Assembly (NCBI RefSeq): GCF_002807015.1
Contig: NZ_NIPO01000001.1
Span: forward strand, 2,177,657-2,241,656
Length of the DNA: 64,000 bases
Origin: Avrilella dinanensis
GTDB taxonomy: Bacteria; Bacteroidota; Bacteroidia; Flavobacteriales; Flavobacteriaceae
Direction: 5' to 3'
Both the position numbers and the translations under genes were made by a program. The notes under the pieces were generated by a model. It ran no database searches. It had not been told where the DNA came from and saw only the letters and a program-made list of their open reading frames with translations. Numbering within the stretch: position 1 is the first letter of the stretch; each line of letters starts with the position of its first letter. Below are positions 16,862-26,561 of this stretch, in pieces.

Positions 16862-17703
16862 ATAATTCAATCAGAGTAAAAAAACAAGACGGTGAGTTCG
16901 CTTCCTTCGATTCCGAATCGCTCAGGAATTCACTTTTACAGTCGGGAGCAAGTTCGACCGAAGCCGATTTGGTTTATGAAAAAGTGACCGAAGATATTTA
17001 TGATGGTATCGGAACCAAAGAATTGTACGGGCGAGCTTTTGCTGCACTCAAAAAAGTAAGGCGTTCTTTTGCAGCTCGTTATAGTCTAAAATCAGCGATT
17101 AAACAATTAGGTCCGGAAGGTTATCACTTTGAAAAATGGATAGCCAAGCTGTTCCAAAAACAAGGAATGGACGCTGTTACCAGCCAGACACTTCAAGGTT
17201 GTGCCGTTACGCATGAAATTGATGTATTGGCGGCTCGGCAAGACGAACTATGGGTTTGTGAATGTAAATTCCGCAATGATGATTCTGCCAAAATAGGGGT
17301 AACCACACCGATGTATTTTTTATCCAGATTTAATGACCTGAAACCGAATAAATTTGACTACTTCGGCAAACAGTTGCACCCGGCGTATGGCTGTTTGATT
17401 ACCAATGCTCATTTCACTTCAGACAGTATTGCTTTTGCGGAATATTACGGCATAGAATTACTTTCATGGTCATATCCTGAGGGTAGAAATATCAAATCCC
17501 TGACCGAACGTTTCGGGTTGTATCCGATTACATGTCTTACTTCGCTGAACGATATGCAAAAACACATGATGCTGTCCAAAAACTGCTTGCTGGTCAGAGA
17601 AATTGTAGATAATCCGGTGCTGCTCGAACATTTTAATTTCAAACCGGAAATCCGGCAGGAAATCCTTGATGAAGCCACTGAATTATGTGGAATTAAACAA
17701 TAA
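16858..17703 (+). CDS. ATP-cone domain fused to an Mrr-like restriction-endonuclease-fold domain
   Basis: 281 residues, no signal peptide. Residues about 3-88 look like an ATP-cone (IRVKKQDGEFASFDSESLRNS, IGTKELYGRAFAALKK), the nucleotide-sensing module of class I/III ribonucleotide reductases and NrdR. Residues about 88-200 form an Mrr-type nuclease core: GYHFEKWIAKLFQKQG (Glu92), THEIDVLAA (Asp122) and LWVCECKFRN with the E-x-K pair (Glu135, Lys137). The C-terminal 80 residues are unassigned. Coupled by a 4-bp overlap to the thioesterase. It is not beside any methylase, so it is not a standard restriction system; nucleotide-gated DNA cleavage or repair is a speculation. Confidence 0.75.
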   Translation: MNNSIRVKKQDGEFASFDSESLRNSLLQSGASSTEADLVYEKVTEDIYDGIGTKELYGRAFAALKKVRRSFAARYSLKSAIKQLGPEGYHFEKWIAKLFQKQGMDAVTSQTLQGCAVTHEIDVLAARQDELWVCECKFRNDDSAKIGVTTPMYFLSRFNDLKPNKFDYFGKQLHPAYGCLITNAHFTSDSIAFAEYYGIELLSWSYPEGRNIKSLTERFGLYPITCLTSLNDMQKHMMLSKNCLLVREIVDNPVLLEHFNFKPEIRQEILDEATELCGIKQ

Positions 17704-17890
17704 CTCGTCAAAATCACAGATTATCAAATAAATGACCATTAATCATTGAATGTAAAGTATTCAATATTCGTGAAAATTATTTTTTTGCAGGTATTTGTGC
17801 TAAAAAAACTACCTGTGCATCTGTAGCATAAAATAAATCATTAAGTGCTAGTAATTTTTAACAGATAATGCATTACGGAAAAACAATAGT

Positions 17891-18634
17891 TTATTTCTTA
17901 TAAAAGGCAGTTCCGCTCGCCTGAGCTTTAGGCAACACGGTAATATCAGCCAGTTGTACGTGTTCAGGTTGGTTTAAAGTGTATTTGATAGTTCGTGCAA
18001 TATCTTCCGCAACCAAAGGGTCATAATTGTCATACACTTTTTGGGCTTTTTCCGCATCGCCTTTAAACCGAACCAGAGAAAACTCGGTTTCCACCGCTCC
18101 GGGAGCTATCGATGTCACTTTGATACCCAGCGGAAGAAAATCAATTCGCATACCCTGAGTGAGTGCCTCGACCGCCCACTTGCTTGCACAGTAAGTCGCA
18201 CCGTTGGCATACACCTGTTTGCCGGCAATGGAAGAAAGGTTAATGATGTGGCTGTTTTGATTTTTTCTGATATAAGGCAAACACGCTTTGGTCACATACA
18301 TTAAGCCTTTTACGTTGATGTCAATCATTAGTTCCAAATCCGTTAAATCGGCTTCCTGAAAACTGGCTAATCCGTGAGCATTACCGGCATTGTTTATCAA
18401 CACGTCGATTTGTTTCCAATCGTCGGGAAGACTGTCCACAGCCTCAAAAACTGCTTTTCTGTCTGCTACGTCGAAAGTAAGGATTTGTGTAGGCGTATCA
18501 CCGAGTTCTTCGGCAAGCTGTGCCAAACGCTCTTGTCTTCGTCCGCATAAAATCAAACGGAAATCTTTGGCTAATTCCTTGGCGGTTGCCCAGCCGATTC
18601 CGGAAGAAGCACCGGTTATTAATGCTGTTTTCAT
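17891..18634 (-). CDS. Short-chain dehydrogenase/reductase, YdfG-like
   Basis: 247-residue classical SDR. Seen: the dinucleotide-binding TGASSGIG (residues 7-14), NNAGNAHG, the catalytic Ser in NLSSIAG and the YxxxK pair in TYCASKWAVEAL. It resembles NADP-dependent 3-hydroxy acid (serine/malonic semialdehyde) dehydrogenase YdfG; the true substrate is not determinable here. It starts about 30 bp downstream of mtaB on the same strand and is probably co-transcribed. Confidence 0.87.
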   Translation of the reverse strand: MKTALITGASSGIGWATAKELAKDFRLILCGRRQERLAQLAEELGDTPTQILTFDVADRKAVFEAVDSLPDDWKQIDVLINNAGNAHGLASFQEADLTDLELMIDINVKGLMYVTKACLPYIRKNQNSHIINLSSIAGKQVYANGATYCASKWAVEALTQGMRIDFLPLGIKVTSIAPGAVETEFSLVRFKGDAEKAQKVYDNYDPLVAEDIARTIKYTLNQPEHVQLADITVLPKAQASGTAFYKK

Positions 18635-18664
18635 TGATTTTGGTATAATAAGAAGATAAATTAT

Positions 18665-20017
18665 TTATACACTATGCTCAACACTAACAAACTCCAACCG
18701 AACGATTCCGTCGTCATCAATTTTTGTTAGAGTAATTTCATGCAGTGTATTAACCAAATCCGGATTCCACGGTGTTTTTACCTTGACGTAATTTTCGGTA
18801 AACCCATGAATGTATCCTTCTTTATTTTCGCTTTCAAACAAAACGGTATGTGTTGTATTAAGTTGGCTTTCATAAAATGCCCGACGTTTTTTTACCGATA
18901 ATCCTCGCAGCATTTTACTGCGTTTTGCACGTACTTTTGCCGGAACTACGCCGTCCATCAAAACGGCTTCGGTATTGTCACGTTCGGAATAGGTAAAAAC
19001 GTGCAAGTAAGAAATATCCAATTCACTCAGGAAATTGTAGGTTTCTAAAAACAACTCATCGGTTTCGCCCGGAAACCCGACAATAACGTCCACGCCAATA
19101 CAAGCGTCGGGCATTACTTCCCGGATTTTCGCCACGCGGTCGGCATACAGTTCACGCAGATAACGGCGTTTCATTTTCTTTAAAATTGTATTGCTGCCCG
19201 ATTGCAGCGGAATATGAAAATGCGGAACAAAACATTTACTTTTTGAAACAAAATCAATGGTCTCGTTTTTCAGCAGATTCGGCTCGATAGAAGAAATCCG
19301 CAAACGCTCGATTCCCGGAACAGTATCCAGTGCCTGAACTAAATCCAAAAAAGTGTGTTCGTGCTTTTTGTTGCTAAATTCGCCTTTGCCATAATCACCG
19401 ACATTAACGCCTGTCAACACAATTTCTTTGATGCCTCTTGCCGAAATATCGGCAGCGTTTTTCATCACATTTTCCATCGTATCTGAACGGGAAATACCGC
19501 GTGCCAGCGGAATCGTGCAATAAGTACATTTGTAATCACAACCGTCCTGAACTTTTAGAAAAGCCCGGGTTCTGTCGCCAATCGAATAACTTCCGACATA
19601 GAAATCGGCATCTTCAATTTCGCACGAATGGATTTCGCCCATATCGTTTTTTGACAAATCGTTGATATAATCCGTGAGCTTGAATTTTTCGGTAGCACCC
19701 AAAACCAAATCCACACCGTTCACATCTGCCAGTTCTTCCGGTTTGAGCTGAGCATAACAACCGATTGCCGCCACAAAAGCCTTTTGATTTTTCCGCAACG
19801 CTTTCTTGACGATTTGTTTGAATTGCTTATCGGCATTTTCCGTTACCGAACAAGTGTTGATTACGTAAATATCCGCTTCATCTTCAAAATCTACCCGGTC
19901 ATATCCTTTTTGCGTAAAATCACGGGCAATGGTTGAAGTTTCTGAGAAATTCAACTTGCAACCCAAAGTATAAAAGGCTACTTTTTTTCTGTTAAGTGTC
20001 GTGCTGTTCATCATCAA
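18665..20017 (-). CDS. mtaB: tRNA (t6A37-C2)-methylthiotransferase MtaB
   Basis: 450-residue radical-SAM methylthiotransferase converting t6A37 to ms2t6A37 in tRNA. Seen: the N-terminal UPF0004 domain with cluster ligands C20, C56 and C87 (TLGCKLNFSET, INTCSVT, IGCYAQ), the radical-SAM CX3CX2C (C160, C164, C167 in GCDYKCTYC), GVDVIVGFPGET, and a C-terminal TRAM-like domain. LGCKLNFSE is the MtaB-type variant, different from MiaB and RimO. tsaC, needed to make t6A, is also in this window. Start may be any of three consecutive Met codons. Confidence 0.94.
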   Translation of the reverse strand: MMMNSTTLNRKKVAFYTLGCKLNFSETSTIARDFTQKGYDRVDFEDEADIYVINTCSVTENADKQFKQIVKKALRKNQKAFVAAIGCYAQLKPEELADVNGVDLVLGATEKFKLTDYINDLSKNDMGEIHSCEIEDADFYVGSYSIGDRTRAFLKVQDGCDYKCTYCTIPLARGISRSDTMENVMKNAADISARGIKEIVLTGVNVGDYGKGEFSNKKHEHTFLDLVQALDTVPGIERLRISSIEPNLLKNETIDFVSKSKCFVPHFHIPLQSGSNTILKKMKRRYLRELYADRVAKIREVMPDACIGVDVIVGFPGETDELFLETYNFLSELDISYLHVFTYSERDNTEAVLMDGVVPAKVRAKRSKMLRGLSVKKRRAFYESQLNTTHTVLFESENKEGYIHGFTENYVKVKTPWNPDLVNTLHEITLTKIDDDGIVRLEFVSVEHSV

Positions 20018-20063
20018 ACCGAAAAAATCGTTATATATTTACATCTTAATTTTCAAAATTAAA

Positions 20064-21677
20064 ATGTCGTTGCAAAGTTATAAACAAATTTCGGATTGGA
20101 AACTGTTTTTTATTTTACTGTTGAGTATTGTTTTTGGAGCTTGCAATAGCCATAAGCAAACGGGCGATGAAAACAAAGTTTTTCGGTACAACGAAAGTGC
20201 AAATATCCAGACTCTCGACCCGGCATTTGCCCGGAATCAAGCGATTATTTGGCCTTGTAATCAGCTGTTTAATGGATTGATTCAGTTAAACGATAGTCTG
20301 ATTCCTCAGCCCGATATTGCCAAAAGCTGGACAATCAGCAATGATGGATTGGTATATACTTTTACGCTTCGCGATGATGTGTATTTTCACAAGCATGCGA
20401 ATTTTGGCACAGATAGCACGAGGGTAGTGGTTGCCGACGATTTTGTGTATAGTTTTGACCGTTTGTTAAGTGAAAAACTGGCTTCGCCCGGCACGTGGGT
20501 TTTCCAGAATGTGAAAGATTATAAAGCCGTTAATGACACGGTTTTGCAGATAACGCTTGGCAAACCTTTTCCGGCTTTTCTGGGTTTGTTGTCGATGAAA
20601 TATGCTTCGGTTGTGCCTAAGGAAATTACCGAAGACCCGGCTATTGATTTCCGCTCTAATCCTATCGGAACTGGACCTTTTTATTTCAAAATCTGGGAAG
20701 AAAATATCAAGTTGGTTTTACGGCGAAATCCTAATTATTACGAAAAAGATATTAATGGTAAGCAATTACCGTATTTAGAGTCGGTAGCGATTACTTTTCT
20801 GCCCGATAAACAAAGTGGTTTTTTACAATTTGTTCAGGGAAAACTGGACTTTATCTCAGGATTAGACCCGTCGTATAAAGATGATTTGCTTACGCCGGCT
20901 GGCGATTTGCAGGAAAAATATAAAGAGCAAATCAAGATGCTTTCCGGGCCTTATCTGAATACAGAATATCTGGGTTTCAATATGAACGATGAGCAAATTC
21001 CGTTGTCACTTCGCCGGGCTTTGTCGATGAGTTTCGACCGGGAAAAAATGATTACTTATTTGCGAAACGGAATGGGAAGTGGTAAAGTTTCAGGTATTAT
21101 TCCGGAAGGATTGCCAGGTTATGAAACAGCTAATCTGGTAGAATATAATCCGCAGAAAGCCAGAGAACTGATTAAGGAATTGCAGGCAAAATCAACCAAG
21201 CCGATTGAAATCACACTTTCTACTAACAATACGTATCTCGATATTGCGGAATATCTGCAACGCGAATGGCAAAAATTAGGATTAAAGGTAACTATTGATG
21301 CGATGCCACCTTCGTCATTACGTCAGGCGATTGCAACCAACAAACTGAGTTTTTTTCGGGGTAGCTGGATTGCGGATTATCCTGATGCGGAAAACTATTT
21401 GTCGTTGTTTTACAGTAAAAATTTCACGCCCAACGGGCCGAATTATACACATTATTCCAATCCGGAATTTGACCGGATGTATGAAAAAGCATTTTTGATT
21501 AACGACCCGAATGAGCGGGCGGTTCATTATGCCGAAATGGACGCTATTGCACAGGCAGACCAGCCGGTTATTGTATTGTTTTATGATAAAGTAGCCCGGT
21601 TTGTTCAGAAAAATGTACACGGTATGGACACCAACCCGATGAATAGCCTGCATTTAAAGTATGTTAGGAAAGAATAG
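20064..21677 (+). CDS. Peptide/solute ABC-type substrate-binding lipoprotein (SBP family 5)
   Basis: About 537 residues from the ATG at 20064; the frame is open further upstream but overlaps mtaB, and this start gives a clean lipoprotein signal (LLLSIVFGAC, lipid Cys27). The mature protein is an extracellular solute-binding family 5 protein: ANIQTLDPAFARNQ, LFNGLIQLNDSLIPQPDIA, AKSWTISNDGLVYTFTLRD, RSNPIGTGPFYF. Such proteins deliver oligopeptides, nickel or similar to ABC importers. No permease or ATPase gene is adjacent, so ligand and partner are unknown. Nearby 20032-20039 resembles a -7 box (TATATTTA). Confidence 0.86.
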   Translation: MSLQSYKQISDWKLFFILLLSIVFGACNSHKQTGDENKVFRYNESANIQTLDPAFARNQAIIWPCNQLFNGLIQLNDSLIPQPDIAKSWTISNDGLVYTFTLRDDVYFHKHANFGTDSTRVVVADDFVYSFDRLLSEKLASPGTWVFQNVKDYKAVNDTVLQITLGKPFPAFLGLLSMKYASVVPKEITEDPAIDFRSNPIGTGPFYFKIWEENIKLVLRRNPNYYEKDINGKQLPYLESVAITFLPDKQSGFLQFVQGKLDFISGLDPSYKDDLLTPAGDLQEKYKEQIKMLSGPYLNTEYLGFNMNDEQIPLSLRRALSMSFDREKMITYLRNGMGSGKVSGIIPEGLPGYETANLVEYNPQKARELIKELQAKSTKPIEITLSTNNTYLDIAEYLQREWQKLGLKVTIDAMPPSSLRQAIATNKLSFFRGSWIADYPDAENYLSLFYSKNFTPNGPNYTHYSNPEFDRMYEKAFLINDPNERAVHYAEMDAIAQADQPVIVLFYDKVARFVQKNVHGMDTNPMNSLHLKYVRKE

Positions 21678-21985
21678 GAGAGACTTGAAAGTTGAAAAGT
21701 TAGTAAGTCGTGCAGACTACTAAAAAATGTAGTGTATGATAAACGACATATTTCATACTGACGTAAGGAAGTATCTTTAAAATACAGCATAGAGATTAAC
21801 AAGGATTTTAAAAAGTTTAAAAACACAATTGAATAATTTGAAATTCTAACTTTAAACAAACTCACTTTTTAAAAAGACAAAAGGAATCAAATCTTTTATG
21901 CCTCTGAAAAAACAATTTTAAAAATTCAGTTAATAGTTGTATCTTAGCACACTTTAATATTTTGGTTACAAAAAAATAAATTAAT
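21678..21985. other. 308-bp gene-free stretch with diverged repeats and the gyrA promoter
   Basis: No gene. It carries GACGTAAGGAAGTATCTTT near 21760-21780, a diverged cousin of the GACGATAGGAGGAATCTTT core of the hairpin at 31388-31446, and a GTTTAA...AACTTTAAAC inverted pair (21815-21820, 21848-21857) like the repeat at 5594-5696. The last 50 bp hold the gyrA -7 box. Confidence 0.45.
21940..21947 (+). promoter_or_regulatory. Candidate -7 box of gyrA
   Basis: TATCTTAG followed by CA differs from TAnnTTTG by one base and lies 38 bp before the gyrA ATG. The same variant precedes the DUF4920 operon. Confidence 0.4.
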
Positions 21986-24481
21986 ATGACTGAAGGGGAA
22001 AAAATAATTCCGGTTAATATTGACGAACAGATGAAATCTGCCTACATCGATTATTCGATGTCGGTAATTGTTTCCAGAGCGTTACCCGATGTTCGGGACG
22101 GTTTGAAACCGGTACACCGCCGTGTGTTGTACGGAATGTATGATTTGGGCGTATCTGCCAGCCGACCGCACAAAAAATCGGCGAGAATCGTTGGGGAAGT
22201 TTTAGGTAAATACCACCCGCATGGCGATTCATCTGTATATGACGCGATGGTGCGTATGGCACAGGATTGGAGTTTGAGGTATCTTTTGGTTGATGGACAA
22301 GGAAACTTCGGTTCGGTTGATGGCGACAGTCCGGCGGCGATGCGTTACACTGAGGCGAGAATGAAAAAAATGGCAGAAGAAATTCTGGCTGATATTGAAA
22401 AAGAAACGGTTGATTTTCAGAATAACTTCGATGATACATTACAGGAGCCAACAGTAATGCCAACCAGAATACCACAGCTTTTGATTAACGGAGCGTCGGG
22501 TATTGCAGTAGGTATGGCAACCAACATGGCACCACACAACCTCACGGAAGTGATTAACGGAACTTTGGCATATATCGACAACAACGACATTGAAATCGAC
22601 GAATTGATGGAGCATATAAAAGCTCCGGATTTTCCGACAGGCGGTGTGATTTACGGTTACGAAGGCGTGAAAGAAGCATTCAAAACCGGTCGTGGCCGTG
22701 TGGTAATGCGAGCCAAAACCCAGTTTGAGGAAATCAACGGACGAGAATGTATCGTGGTAACTGAAATTCCTTATTTGGTCAATAAAGCAGAAATGATTAA
22801 GAAAACTGCCGATTTGGTCAATGAGCAGAAACTTGAAGGAATATCAACCATTAGAGATGAATCGGATAGAAAAGGAATGCGCATAGTATATGTACTCAAA
22901 CGTGACGCTATTCCGAATATTGTGCTGAATATGTTGTTTAAATACACGCAGTTACAATCATCTTTTAGTGTGAATAATATTGCGTTGGTCAACGGACGTC
23001 CGCAAATGCTCAACCTGAAAGATTTGATTCACTATTTCGTAGAACACAGACACGATGTAGTAACGCGTAGAGCACAATTTGAATTAAGAAAAGCCGAAGA
23101 AAGAGCTCATATATTAGAAGGATTAATCATTGCGTCGGATAATATTGACGAAGTGATTGCCCTTATCCGTTCTTCAAGCAATGCCGATGAAGCCCGTCAG
23201 AAATTAATTGACCGTTTTGAACTGACCGAAATTCAGGCACGTGCAATTGTTGAGATGAGATTGCGTCAGCTGACTGGTCTGGAGCAGGAAAAACTCAGGG
23301 CAGAGTATGAAGAAATCATGAAATTAATCAATCATTTGAAAGAATTGTTGGCAAGCAAAGAAATGCGAATGAATTTAATCAAAGAAGAATTGGTTGAAAT
23401 CAGAGATAAATACGGTGATGAACGCCGTTCTTCAATTGAATATTCCGGAGGCGAAATGAATATCGAAGATTTGATTCCGGACGAGCAGGTAGTAATTACC
23501 ATCTCTCACGCAGGTTATATCAAACGCACACCGCTTTCTGAATACAAAACGCAAAACAGAGGCGGAGTCGGGCAAAAATCTGCAGGAACCAGAGACCAGG
23601 ATTTTCTGGAAGCTTTATATGTGGCGACTAACCACCAGTATATGTTGTTCTTCACACAAAAAGGAAAATGTTTTTGGATGCGGGTTTTTGAGATTCCGGA
23701 AGGAAGTAAATCCAGTAAAGGACGTGCTATTCAGAATTTGATTAATATCGAATCAGATGACAAGGTAAAAGCATTTATTTGCACGCAGGATTTGAAAGAT
23801 GAAGAATACATCAATAATCATTATGTGATTATGGCGACCAAAAAAGGTCAGGTAAAGAAAACGCCTTTGGAGCAATATTCACGTCCACGTCAGAATGGTA
23901 TCAATGCCATCACGATTAAAGAAGAAGATGAATTGCTGGAAGCAAAATTGACCGATGGAAATTCAAAAGTATTGGTAGCTGTAAAATCAGGAAAAGTAGT
24001 TCGTTTCGACGAGGCCAAAACACGCCCTATGGGACGCACAGCTTCGGGTGTGAGAGGTATCACGCTGGCAGGCGACAATGATGAGGTAATCGGAATGATT
24101 GCCGTAAATGATATGGATAGTGATATTTTGGTGGTGTCAGAAAATGGTTACGGAAAACGCTCGGCTTTGGAGGAATACAGAGAAACCAACCGGGGCGGAA
24201 AAGGTGTGAAAACCATGAATATCACTGATAAAACGGGCTTACTCGTGGCAATTAAATCGGTGACAGATAATGATGACTTGATGATTATTAACAAATCCGG
24301 ATTGACTATCCGAATGAGAGTATCCGATTTGAGAGTAATGGGGCGAAACACGCAAGGAGTTAAGCTCATCAATATTAAAGGAAACGATTCCATTGCTGCC
24401 GTGGCGAAAGTGATTAAAGAAGAAGAGGAAGAAATCGGCGATGTGGAAATCGACGAAAACGATACGAATCAAACAGAGTAA
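21986..24481 (+). CDS. gyrA: DNA gyrase subunit A
   Basis: 831 residues. N-terminal breakage-reunion domain with [20 protein letters not shown] and the active-site Tyr121 in [10 protein letters not shown] (with Arg120), coiled-coil tail near 420-480, and a C-terminal DNA-wrapping propeller with NRGGVGQK (GyrA box) near residue 525 and related blades. The acidic end ([15 protein letters not shown]) is typical. With GyrB (not in the window) it introduces negative supercoils. The quinolone-determining region reads [15 protein letters not shown]: Ser82 and Asp86, equivalent to E. coli Ser83 and Asp87, are unchanged. The GyrA-box form separates it from ParC. Confidence 0.96.
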   Translation: MTEGEKIIPVNIDEQMKSAYIDYSMSVIVSRALPDVRDGLKPVHRRVLYGMYDLGVSASRPHKKSARIVGEVLGKYHPHGDSSVYDAMVRMAQDWSLRYLLVDGQGNFGSVDGDSPAAMRYTEARMKKMAEEILADIEKETVDFQNNFDDTLQEPTVMPTRIPQLLINGASGIAVGMATNMAPHNLTEVINGTLAYIDNNDIEIDELMEHIKAPDFPTGGVIYGYEGVKEAFKTGRGRVVMRAKTQFEEINGRECIVVTEIPYLVNKAEMIKKTADLVNEQKLEGISTIRDESDRKGMRIVYVLKRDAIPNIVLNMLFKYTQLQSSFSVNNIALVNGRPQMLNLKDLIHYFVEHRHDVVTRRAQFELRKAEERAHILEGLIIASDNIDEVIALIRSSSNADEARQKLIDRFELTEIQARAIVEMRLRQLTGLEQEKLRAEYEEIMKLINHLKELLASKEMRMNLIKEELVEIRDKYGDERRSSIEYSGGEMNIEDLIPDEQVVITISHAGYIKRTPLSEYKTQNRGGVGQKSAGTRDQDFLEALYVATNHQYMLFFTQKGKCFWMRVFEIPEGSKSSKGRAIQNLINIESDDKVKAFICTQDLKDEEYINNHYVIMATKKGQVKKTPLEQYSRPRQNGINAITIKEEDELLEAKLTDGNSKVLVAVKSGKVVRFDEAKTRPMGRTASGVRGITLAGDNDEVIGMIAVNDMDSDILVVSENGYGKRSALEEYRETNRGGKGVKTMNITDKTGLLVAIKSVTDNDDLMIINKSGLTIRMRVSDLRVMGRNTQGVKLINIKGNDSIAAVAKVIKEEEEEIGDVEIDENDTNQTE

Positions 24482-24492
24482 CGAATAACGTT

Positions 24493-25731
24493 ATGGGATT
24501 AAAAAAAATATTTTTTTGGGGAATGGTTTTACTATCATTCCCCGTTTTTTCTCAAAAATATTTGTTGGATTCTGCCGAGCAGGCACTCGACAGGAAACAA
24601 TATGAACAAATGCTGACTTTATTGTCAGGAAAAGATTCCCTGACTGACGGAGCAACTAATCAGCAACAGGCTTATTTTTATTATCTGAAAGCCAGTGCAT
24701 ACAGCGGTTTGGCGTTGTCACAGAAAGAAAACAAACAGGAAAATTCCAAAGAAGCTATCCGGAATTTCAATCTTGTTAAGGAAGTGGAAGAAAAGGAGCT
24801 GGACAGTAAGCTTACGGAAAAATCCCGACCTACACTCAAACGGCATTTGGCTTATCTGGTTGATACTGCGATTGATTACAATCAGAATAAACAATATAAT
24901 GATGCGTCCAGATTGTTCAACTCGATTTATAGTCTGAGTCCGAAAGATACTTTGTTTTTGTACTATTCCGCATCAATGGCAGTAAAAGCAGAAGATTATG
25001 ATTTTGCCGAATCAAAATACCGCCAACTTATCGATTTAAAATACAATGGTAGCGATACCTTGTTTTTGGCAACAAATGTGGAATTGCAACGAGTGGAATC
25101 ATTCGGGCATGATAAAAATCTGCAGGAACTCGGACTCAGACAGCAAAAATACAGCAATTCGGACACTTATGTAGAAAAAAGTAAATGGGCAGAAATCAAT
25201 GCTAATCTCGGGTTAATTTTATTTAACAAACAAAATTATTCCGAAGCAGAAAGCTTTTTGCTGGAGGGTTTCAACGCTGATAATTCCAACCTGAATGTTG
25301 GTTTGGCAGTATTGGAACTGTATCAGAAAACCAACCGGAATACTTTGTATCTGATGTATGCCAGAAGGTTGATGAGAGCTTTTCCGGATAATCCGTTGTT
25401 GCAATATAATATAGGTGTGTATTATTACAACCGGCACGATTTTGAACGGGCAGAAAGATATTTTAAAAACGCTATTGAAAATAAGTTTTCGTCTGAAAAT
25501 GCCCATTTGATGCTGGCAAATATCGCTTTGGCTGAAGATGCCGAGATTACCCAGAAATTAAATGAGTTGATGAACAAAAAATACGCTGAAGAATATCAGC
25601 AATTGTATCAGCAGAAAACAGAAATATATGAATCAGCTTTGGATTATTTGAAACAAGCTGTGGAACTCAATCCGGAAAATTCCGATATACAAAATTTAAT
25701 TACTGATATTCAGCAGTTTCTGAACAAATAA
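24493..25731 (+). CDS. Exported TPR protein
   Basis: 412 residues, 11 bp after gyrA. Signal peptide MGLKKIFFWGMVLLSFPVFSQ, then TPR-like helical repeats throughout (KQYNDASRLFNSIYSLSPKD, NPLLQYNIGVYYYNRHDFE, ALDYLKQAVELNPENSDIQ). Probably periplasmic, unknown partner. It is likely co-transcribed with gyrA, which is common in flavobacteria but has no known functional reason. Confidence 0.82.
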   Translation: MGLKKIFFWGMVLLSFPVFSQKYLLDSAEQALDRKQYEQMLTLLSGKDSLTDGATNQQQAYFYYLKASAYSGLALSQKENKQENSKEAIRNFNLVKEVEEKELDSKLTEKSRPTLKRHLAYLVDTAIDYNQNKQYNDASRLFNSIYSLSPKDTLFLYYSASMAVKAEDYDFAESKYRQLIDLKYNGSDTLFLATNVELQRVESFGHDKNLQELGLRQQKYSNSDTYVEKSKWAEINANLGLILFNKQNYSEAESFLLEGFNADNSNLNVGLAVLELYQKTNRNTLYLMYARRLMRAFPDNPLLQYNIGVYYYNRHDFERAERYFKNAIENKFSSENAHLMLANIALAEDAEITQKLNELMNKKYAEEYQQLYQQKTEIYESALDYLKQAVELNPENSDIQNLITDIQQFLNK

Positions 25732-25747
25732 AAGAATAAAATAATTT

Positions 25748-25765
25748 TTGGCACAGTTCGTGTTA
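25748..25765 (+). promoter_or_regulatory. Candidate sigma54 (-24/-12) promoter of the lipoprotein gene
   Basis: TTGGCACAGTTCGTGTTA shares TTGGCACAGTnnnTGTnA with the site at 13221-13238, with GG and the -12 G at canonical spacing. It lies 45 bp before the ATG. Confidence 0.5.
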
Positions 25766-25809
25766 ATAGACATAATATAACGAGCTATTAATTTTTAAAA
25801 TATTATATC

Positions 25810-26349
25810 ATGAAAAAAGCAATTACAATAATAGGAGGATTACTACTGAGTGCAGGATTATTCCAAAGTTGTTCAATTAACGACGAAGTAGTGGAACAAC
25901 AGATTTTTACGGCTGAGGTTTTTGAAGTGACGGCAAATTTCACATCATCAAATAACTATTCACAAACATTTACTTTTAGTGAGCCGAGCTATGATGGAGA
26001 TATGGTATTAATGTATGTTTTGTGGGAAGTGGATAGTACGGGGGCAGACGTTTGGAGGTTAGTACCACAAACGGCCTACTTCAATAACGGTGGATTTGTA
26101 GAGTACAGTTATGATTTTACCCGTTATGATTTCAGATTGATGTTGGATTTTAATTTTTCATCTATCCCAGGAGACATTTACCAAGATTACTTCCTTAACC
26201 AAATCTTCAGAGCAGTGGTTATTCCGGGTAATGTGACATATTCTGTTTCATCTGCAAATAATCAATCACCACAAGTTGATTTTTCTGACTATGAGGCAAC
26301 GATGAAACATTTTGGATTAAGTGAACGAAATATCCAAAAACTGAATTAA
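25810..26349 (+). CDS. Small lipoprotein of unknown function
   Basis: 179 residues. SPII signal MKKAITIIGGLLLSAGLFQSC (lipid Cys21). The mature part looks beta-rich (AEVFEVTANFTSS, MVLMYVLWEVDSTGADVWRLV, YFNNGGFVEYSYDFT) with a hydrophilic tail. I recognise it only as a type of lipoprotein common in Flavobacteriaceae; no function can be assigned. It is monocistronic, with a sigma54-like site upstream and a strong terminator downstream. Confidence 0.75.
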   Translation: MKKAITIIGGLLLSAGLFQSCSINDEVVEQQIFTAEVFEVTANFTSSNNYSQTFTFSEPSYDGDMVLMYVLWEVDSTGADVWRLVPQTAYFNNGGFVEYSYDFTRYDFRLMLDFNFSSIPGDIYQDYFLNQIFRAVVIPGNVTYSVSSANNQSPQVDFSDYEATMKHFGLSERNIQKLN

Positions 26350-26376
26350 TTATTTAGTGTATATAATAATGAGAAG

Positions 26377-26405
26377 AACCAATCTTTCGAGATTGGTTTT
26401 TTTTT
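26377..26405 (+). terminator. Rho-independent terminator with UUCG loop
   Basis: AACCAATCT-TTCG-AGATTGGTT followed by a run of T, 28 bp after the lipoprotein stop. Confidence 0.9.
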
Positions 26406-26447
26406 GTATATGAAAATCAAAACATTTTCGATTTACCTGTATTAATA

Positions 26448-26456
26448 GGGGGGGGG
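26448..26456. repeat. Nine-G homopolymer
   Basis: A run of nine G lies 77 bp upstream of the glnA -7 box, in an AT-rich intergenic region. Such runs are prone to slippage in replication and in sequencing. Confidence 0.7.
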
Positions 26457-26532
26457 TGATGTGGTAAGATAGTTTTTTAAAATTTAACACTAATTTTTTT
26501 AGGGGTTATGCTGATAAAAAACCAAAAAAATG

Positions 26533-26540
26533 TAATTTTG
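26533..26540 (+). promoter_or_regulatory. -7 box of glnA
   Basis: TAATTTTG followed by CC is an exact TAnnTTTG match 21 bp before the glnA ATG. No convincing -33 TTG. Confidence 0.5.
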
Positions 26541-26561
26541 CCCTATAAAAAAATCAGATAT

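Noticed and set aside
16858-17703. A restriction-modification system around the Mrr-like protein
   Set aside because: No methyltransferase, specificity or helicase gene is nearby; the gene is in a metabolic run.
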